The notes under the pieces are model-generated. The model was given only the letters and a program-made list of their open reading frames with translations. It had not been told where the DNA came from and made no database searches. Positions 5,769 through 8,402 of a stretch of DNA of 8,402 nucleotides are shown piece after piece. Position numbers and translations under genes: made by a program. Each line of letters begins with the position of its first letter. Position 1 is the stretch's first letter. Origin of the DNA: SAR202 cluster bacterium (GTDB taxonomy: Bacteria; Chloroflexota; Dehalococcoidia; UBA3495); contig NVSQ01000039.1 in assembly GCA_002401285.1 (NCBI GenBank), positions 20,798 through 29,199 on the forward strand. The letters run 5' to 3'.

Positions 5769-6605
5769 CTACTCCAGAATAATGTTGTCGATCAAGCGGG
5801 GTTTGCCCAACTGAACGGCCACGGAAACCATTACGCGCCCCTTAACTATGTCTAACTCTTCCAGGGTTTCGGCGTTGGCCACACTAACGTAGTCGATGCG
5901 TTCGATCAACCCTTCGCTCTCCAACACCAGTCTGGTCTCCGAACGGATCCAACTGCCGTCGGTGATCCCCTCCTGCCAAAGTCTTTGCGCCAACTGTAAC
6001 GCCCGGTAAACAACCGGCGCGGCCCGGCGTTGTTCCTCAGTGAGATAGGCATTGCGGCTGCTGAGGGCCAATCCGTCGCTGTCCCGCACCGTGGGAACCA
6101 TCACTACCTCCACATCCAGGTCTAGATCACGGACCATCTTGCGGATAACCGCCGACTGCTGCCCATCCTTCTGCCCAAAATAGGCCCGGTCGGGACCGAT
6201 GATGTTAAACAGCTTGGCAACCACCGTGGCCACTCCCCGGAAGTGGCCGGAGCGGTGCGCCCCCTCCAACCGGTCGCCCAGTCCGCCAACATCCACCCAG
6301 GTGTTGAATCCCGGCGGGTAGATCTCTTCAACACTTGGCGTGAACACCAGGTCCACCCCCTCTTCCCGGAGCAAAGCCAAGTCCCGCTCCAGGTCGCGGG
6401 GATAAGCCGACAGGTCTTCTTGGGGTCCGAACTGGGAAGGATTAACGAAGATCGTCGCCGCAAGGGTTGAGTTATCCTTGCGCGCTTGCTTCACCAAAGC
6501 CATGTGGCCTTCGTGAAGCGCGCCCATGGTAGGCACCAAGCCCAGGGGACGCTTGGCTGAACGGCAGGCTCTGGACATCTGGCGCCGGTTTTGGAGGACT
6601 TGCAT
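5769..6605 (-). CDS. panC: Pantothenate synthetase (pantoate--beta-alanine ligase)
   Basis: PanC joins (R)-pantoate to beta-alanine with ATP hydrolysed to AMP, through a pantoyl-adenylate, as the last step of pantothenate synthesis in the cytosol. At 278 residues it is full length. Visible landmarks are the HIGH-like PTMGALHEGH (25-34), FVNPSQFGPQEDLSAYPR (53-70), GHFRGVATVVAKLFN (120-134), YFGQKDGQQ (142-150) and the KMSKS-like RDSDGLALSSRN (174-185). ATG at 6605 places the HIGH-like motif at the normal distance from the N-terminus. AAGGAG lies 13 bases upstream, rather far, but no closer in-frame start exists. It is the last gene of the minus-strand cluster, 81 bp after panB, with no terminator seen in between. 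panD (aspartate decarboxylase, source of beta-alanine) is not in the window. Confidence 0.97.
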   Translation of the reverse strand: MQVLQNRRQMSRACRSAKRPLGLVPTMGALHEGHMALVKQARKDNSTLAATIFVNPSQFGPQEDLSAYPRDLERDLALLREEGVDLVFTPSVEEIYPPGFNTWVDVGGLGDRLEGAHRSGHFRGVATVVAKLFNIIGPDRAYFGQKDGQQSAVIRKMVRDLDLDVEVVMVPTVRDSDGLALSSRNAYLTEEQRRAAPVVYRALQLAQRLWQEGITDGSWIRSETRLVLESEGLIERIDYVSVANAETLEELDIVKGRVMVSVAVQLGKPRLIDNIILE

Positions 6606-6686
6606 GAAGACGCCGTTTCTCCTTGAAGGCCGGTACTTTACCTCGACCCCAGGCCAAGCGGCAAGAGGGGTTGGGCGGGGACCTAT

Positions 6687-7526
6687 TTAGGGCAGGACGG
6701 TCAGGTTTTCCAAGATCGATTCGTCCATCCCAAAGCTTTGCTTATCGGTGGGGAAGGTTCCGCCTTCGACGTCCTGGACGTATTGGGCGAACGCCTCTTT
6801 TATCGACTCGGCCAATCGGGCATACTGTTTCGCGTGCTTAGGCACAAAATCGGTGAACAGCCCAAGCATGTCGTGGAGTACCTGGACCTGTCCGTCGCAC
6901 TCAACTCCAGCCCCGATGCCGATGGTAGGCACGGTCAATTGTCTTGATATCAGACCTGCCAGTGGAGTCGGCACCAGTTCCAAGACAATGGCATAAGCGC
7001 CGGCAGCCTCCAGGGCTTTGGCGTCACGCAACAACTTGGCCGCCGCTTCCCGGTCCCGGCCCTGCACGCGGTATCCTCCAAAGGAGTTGATGGACTGGGG
7101 GATGAGTCCGATGTGGCCCATCACCGGTATGCCACTCTCAACCATCCGGTTTACTGTATCCGCCACGTTCTCGCCACCCTCCAGCTTTACGGTTTGCGCG
7201 CCGCCTTCTTGGATCAATCGGGCGGCGTTGGCGAGTGCCTGGGACTGGTCTATGTGGTAAGTCATAAAAGGCATGTCGGCGACCACCAGCGCTTGCTTGG
7301 CGCCCCGGACCACGGCTTTGGTATGGTGCAAAATGTCATCCATCGTCACCTTGACGGTGGACTCGTAGCCCAGCACAACCATGCCCAGGCTGTCGCCAAC
7401 CAGGAGTATTGGTATCCCGGCTTGATCAGCCAGGCATGCCGAGGTGTAGTCGTAGGCAGTAACCATGGGTATCTTTTTACCGTCGGCCTTCATCTGGCCG
7501 ATGTCCCTGATGGTCACCTTTGCCAT
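6687..7526 (-). CDS. panB: 3-methyl-2-oxobutanoate hydroxymethyltransferase (ketopantoate hydroxymethyltransferase)
   Basis: PanB transfers a hydroxymethyl group from 5,10-methylenetetrahydrofolate to 2-oxoisovalerate, giving ketopantoate, the first committed step to pantothenate. With the start at 7526 it has 279 residues. Landmarks: TAYDYTSA (23-30), VGDSLGMV (43-50, with Mg ligand D45), VVADMPF (81-87, with D84), KLEGG (114-118), GHIGLIPQS (137-145), LELVP (182-186, with catalytic E183) and TIGIGAG (201-207). The frame is open upstream to an ATG at 7622, but I reject it. GGAGGTT at 7533-7539 sits eight bases before the 7526 ATG, MAKVTIRDI is the family's normal N-terminus, and the extra 32 codons translate the hairpin repeat at 7588-7610. 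It follows the DUF2520 gene after 105 bp. Confidence 0.97.
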   Translation of the reverse strand: MAKVTIRDIGQMKADGKKIPMVTAYDYTSACLADQAGIPILLVGDSLGMVVLGYESTVKVTMDDILHHTKAVVRGAKQALVVADMPFMTYHIDQSQALANAARLIQEGGAQTVKLEGGENVADTVNRMVESGIPVMGHIGLIPQSINSFGGYRVQGRDREAAAKLLRDAKALEAAGAYAIVLELVPTPLAGLISRQLTVPTIGIGAGVECDGQVQVLHDMLGLFTDFVPKHAKQYARLAESIKEAFAQYVQDVEGGTFPTDKQSFGMDESILENLTVLP

Positions 7527-7587
7527 GCTTGCAACCTCCGGAAATTTGGGTATGCCGATGTTCGCCCTGGGGAACCGACTCCCCTCA

Positions 7588-7610
7588 ATCCCCCGGTTTG
7601 GAAGGGGGAT
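7588..7610. repeat. GC-rich hairpin repeat, copy 2
   Basis: ATCCCCC (7588-7594) and GGGGGAT (7604-7610) form a perfect 7-bp stem with a 9-base loop, in the gap between the DUF2520 gene and panB. The weaker pair GGGGA (7569-7573) and TCCCC (7580-7584) lies beside it. It resembles the element at 5706-5725. In the minus-strand transcript it would sit between two cotranscribed genes, where it could act as an RNA-stabilising stem or a partial terminator; it may equally be inert. Confidence 0.55.
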
Positions 7611-7631
7611 GCTAGGCCGCATGGCGTTTGA

Positions 7632-8402
7632 TTATTCGATGCCTATATAGTGGTCGACCAGTTCTTCTATGGCGGTCAATTGGCTTGGGCCCAGGCCGTG
7701 CCCTACCGCCAAAGGCAGGGAAGCTCGGGCCAGATTCCCGTACAGGGACACCAACTCGGGTGAACGTTGAAACAACGCCTCCAAGTGGGAGCGAAGGGTC
7801 GACAGGTCGCCGCGGATGGCCGGCCCGGTGGCGCTGGGCAGCAACCCCTCTCGCGCCACGTTTCCCAGGGTGGCGGAAGACAAAGGCATCAAGGCTTGAA
7901 TCGCTTGTTCTGGGGAGAAGCCCATCGTTTCCCAAAGGCTCACGGCTGTTTTCAGCAAAGCCACCAGATAGCCGCACCCGAACACCGCGGCAGCGTGATA
8001 TAGGGGACGGTCTTCGCCGGGGATGGATACGGAATGTCCGTCCAAGTCCTGGGCGATACTGTGCAGATATCCGCCGATCCACCCTTCACCGTCTACCGCG
8101 AAAGTTACCCCAGACAGTCTGGCCGCGGCCTCTTCAGGGGAGGCCAGCCCGGCGAATGTCTGGAAGGGGTGGAAAGCTCCGGTCATCGCGCCCTGTTCGG
8201 CGGCGGACTTAAGCAACTCGATGGATGCCCCACCATAGCAATGGACCACGCCTTGGCCGTGACGCCAGTTCACCGACCTCGTTACGTCTTCTATAGCAGA
8301 ATCAGGAGTGGTTATAAAGACCAAACCGGAGGCATCTGACAGCGCTTGTGCCGAAGCGTATACGTCGCAGCCGGGAATACGGTCCGCCAACCACCGGGCC
8401 GA
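7632..8402 (-). CDS. Rossmann-like/DUF2520 oxidoreductase, candidate ketopantoate reductase (PanG-like), 5' partial
   Basis: The protein continues past the window edge: the last four codons read S-A-R-W before the TTG at 8390, so that TTG is internal and the N-terminal nucleotide-binding GxGxxG part is missing. Counting from the TTG, VFITTPDSAI (24-33) is the end of the NAD(P)-binding fold, GAFHPFQTF (72-80 region) is the linking motif, and YHAAAVFGCGYLVAL (131-145), LMPLSSATLGNV (167-178) and TGPAIRGDLSTLRSHLEAL (188-206 region) mark the DUF2520 helical domain. The family belongs to the 6-phosphogluconate dehydrogenase/ketopantoate reductase-like superfamily. The neighbourhood (panB then panC on the same strand, no panE seen) makes ketopantoate to pantoate reduction the best guess; I recall PanG of Francisella as a similar alternative reductase. 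The usual Asn in the Y-H-A-A region appears as Gly (G140). Family sure, function inferred. Confidence 0.85.
   Translation of the reverse strand, partial: SARWLADRIPGCDVYASAQALSDASGLVFITTPDSAIEDVTRSVNWRHGQGVVHCYGGASIELLKSAAEQGAMTGAFHPFQTFAGLASPEEAAARLSGVTFAVDGEGWIGGYLHSIAQDLDGHSVSIPGEDRPLYHAAAVFGCGYLVALLKTAVSLWETMGFSPEQAIQALMPLSSATLGNVAREGLLPSATGPAIRGDLSTLRSHLEALFQRSPELVSLYGNLARASLPLAVGHGLGPSQLTAIEELVDHYIGIE

Noticed and set aside
7527..7622. A 32-codon upstream extension of panB from an ATG at 7622
   Set aside because: It translates the GC-rich hairpin repeat, lacks a Shine-Dalgarno, and the ATG at 7526 has GGAGGTT at ideal spacing and the family's usual N-terminus.
7628..8212. 194-codon plus-strand frame opposite the DUF2520 gene
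   Set aside because: Antisense to recognisable DUF2520 motifs; Arg/Pro-rich shadow translation.

Overview
The window reads as an ordinary chromosomal segment of a moderately GC-rich, free-living bacterium. Gene content, protein wording and the short GC-rich intergenic hairpins fit a Chloroflexota lineage of the Dehalococcoidia/SAR202 kind best. That placement is my recollection of similar proteins, not a search result. I saw no rRNA, tRNA, CRISPR array, transposase or phage gene.

Layout. (1) 1-763, plus strand: the 3' part of a metal-dependent cyclase/kynurenine-formamidase-like hydrolase, with its N-terminus outside the window. (2) 796-2094, minus strand: an uncharacterised membrane protein with one N-terminal and three C-terminal membrane segments around a large soluble domain. 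It converges on the cyclase gene across a 32-bp gap that holds a hairpin. (3) 2095-2636: a 542-bp divergent non-coding region with a good sigma-70-type promoter facing right, a weaker extended -10 candidate facing left, and small inverted repeats. (4) 2637-5673, plus strand: etfB, etfA and a bicupin ring-cleavage dioxygenase of the gentisate/salicylate 1,2-dioxygenase type. The etfB-etfA gap carries a dispersed-type inverted repeat. (5) 5674-5768: a convergent gap with two strong hairpins. (6) 5769-8402, minus strand, transcribed right to left: a Rossmann/DUF2520 oxidoreductase (5' end outside the window), panB and panC.

How the genes work together. The minus-strand cluster holds two recognised steps of pantothenate (vitamin B5) synthesis: PanB makes ketopantoate and PanC joins pantoate to beta-alanine. 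The missing step between them is reduction of ketopantoate to pantoate. The DUF2520 oxidoreductase immediately upstream is the obvious candidate, a non-PanE (PanG-like) ketopantoate reductase. The plus-strand cluster pairs an electron-transfer flavoprotein with an aromatic-ring dioxygenase, and a cyclase-family hydrolase lies nearby. This suggests catabolism of aromatic or organic acids, but no partner dehydrogenase or ETF:quinone oxidoreductase is visible, so the pathway is unresolved. I found no clearly new biological system. The points most worth checking are the DUF2520-pan linkage with its altered Asn region, the unknown membrane protein, and the repeat structures.
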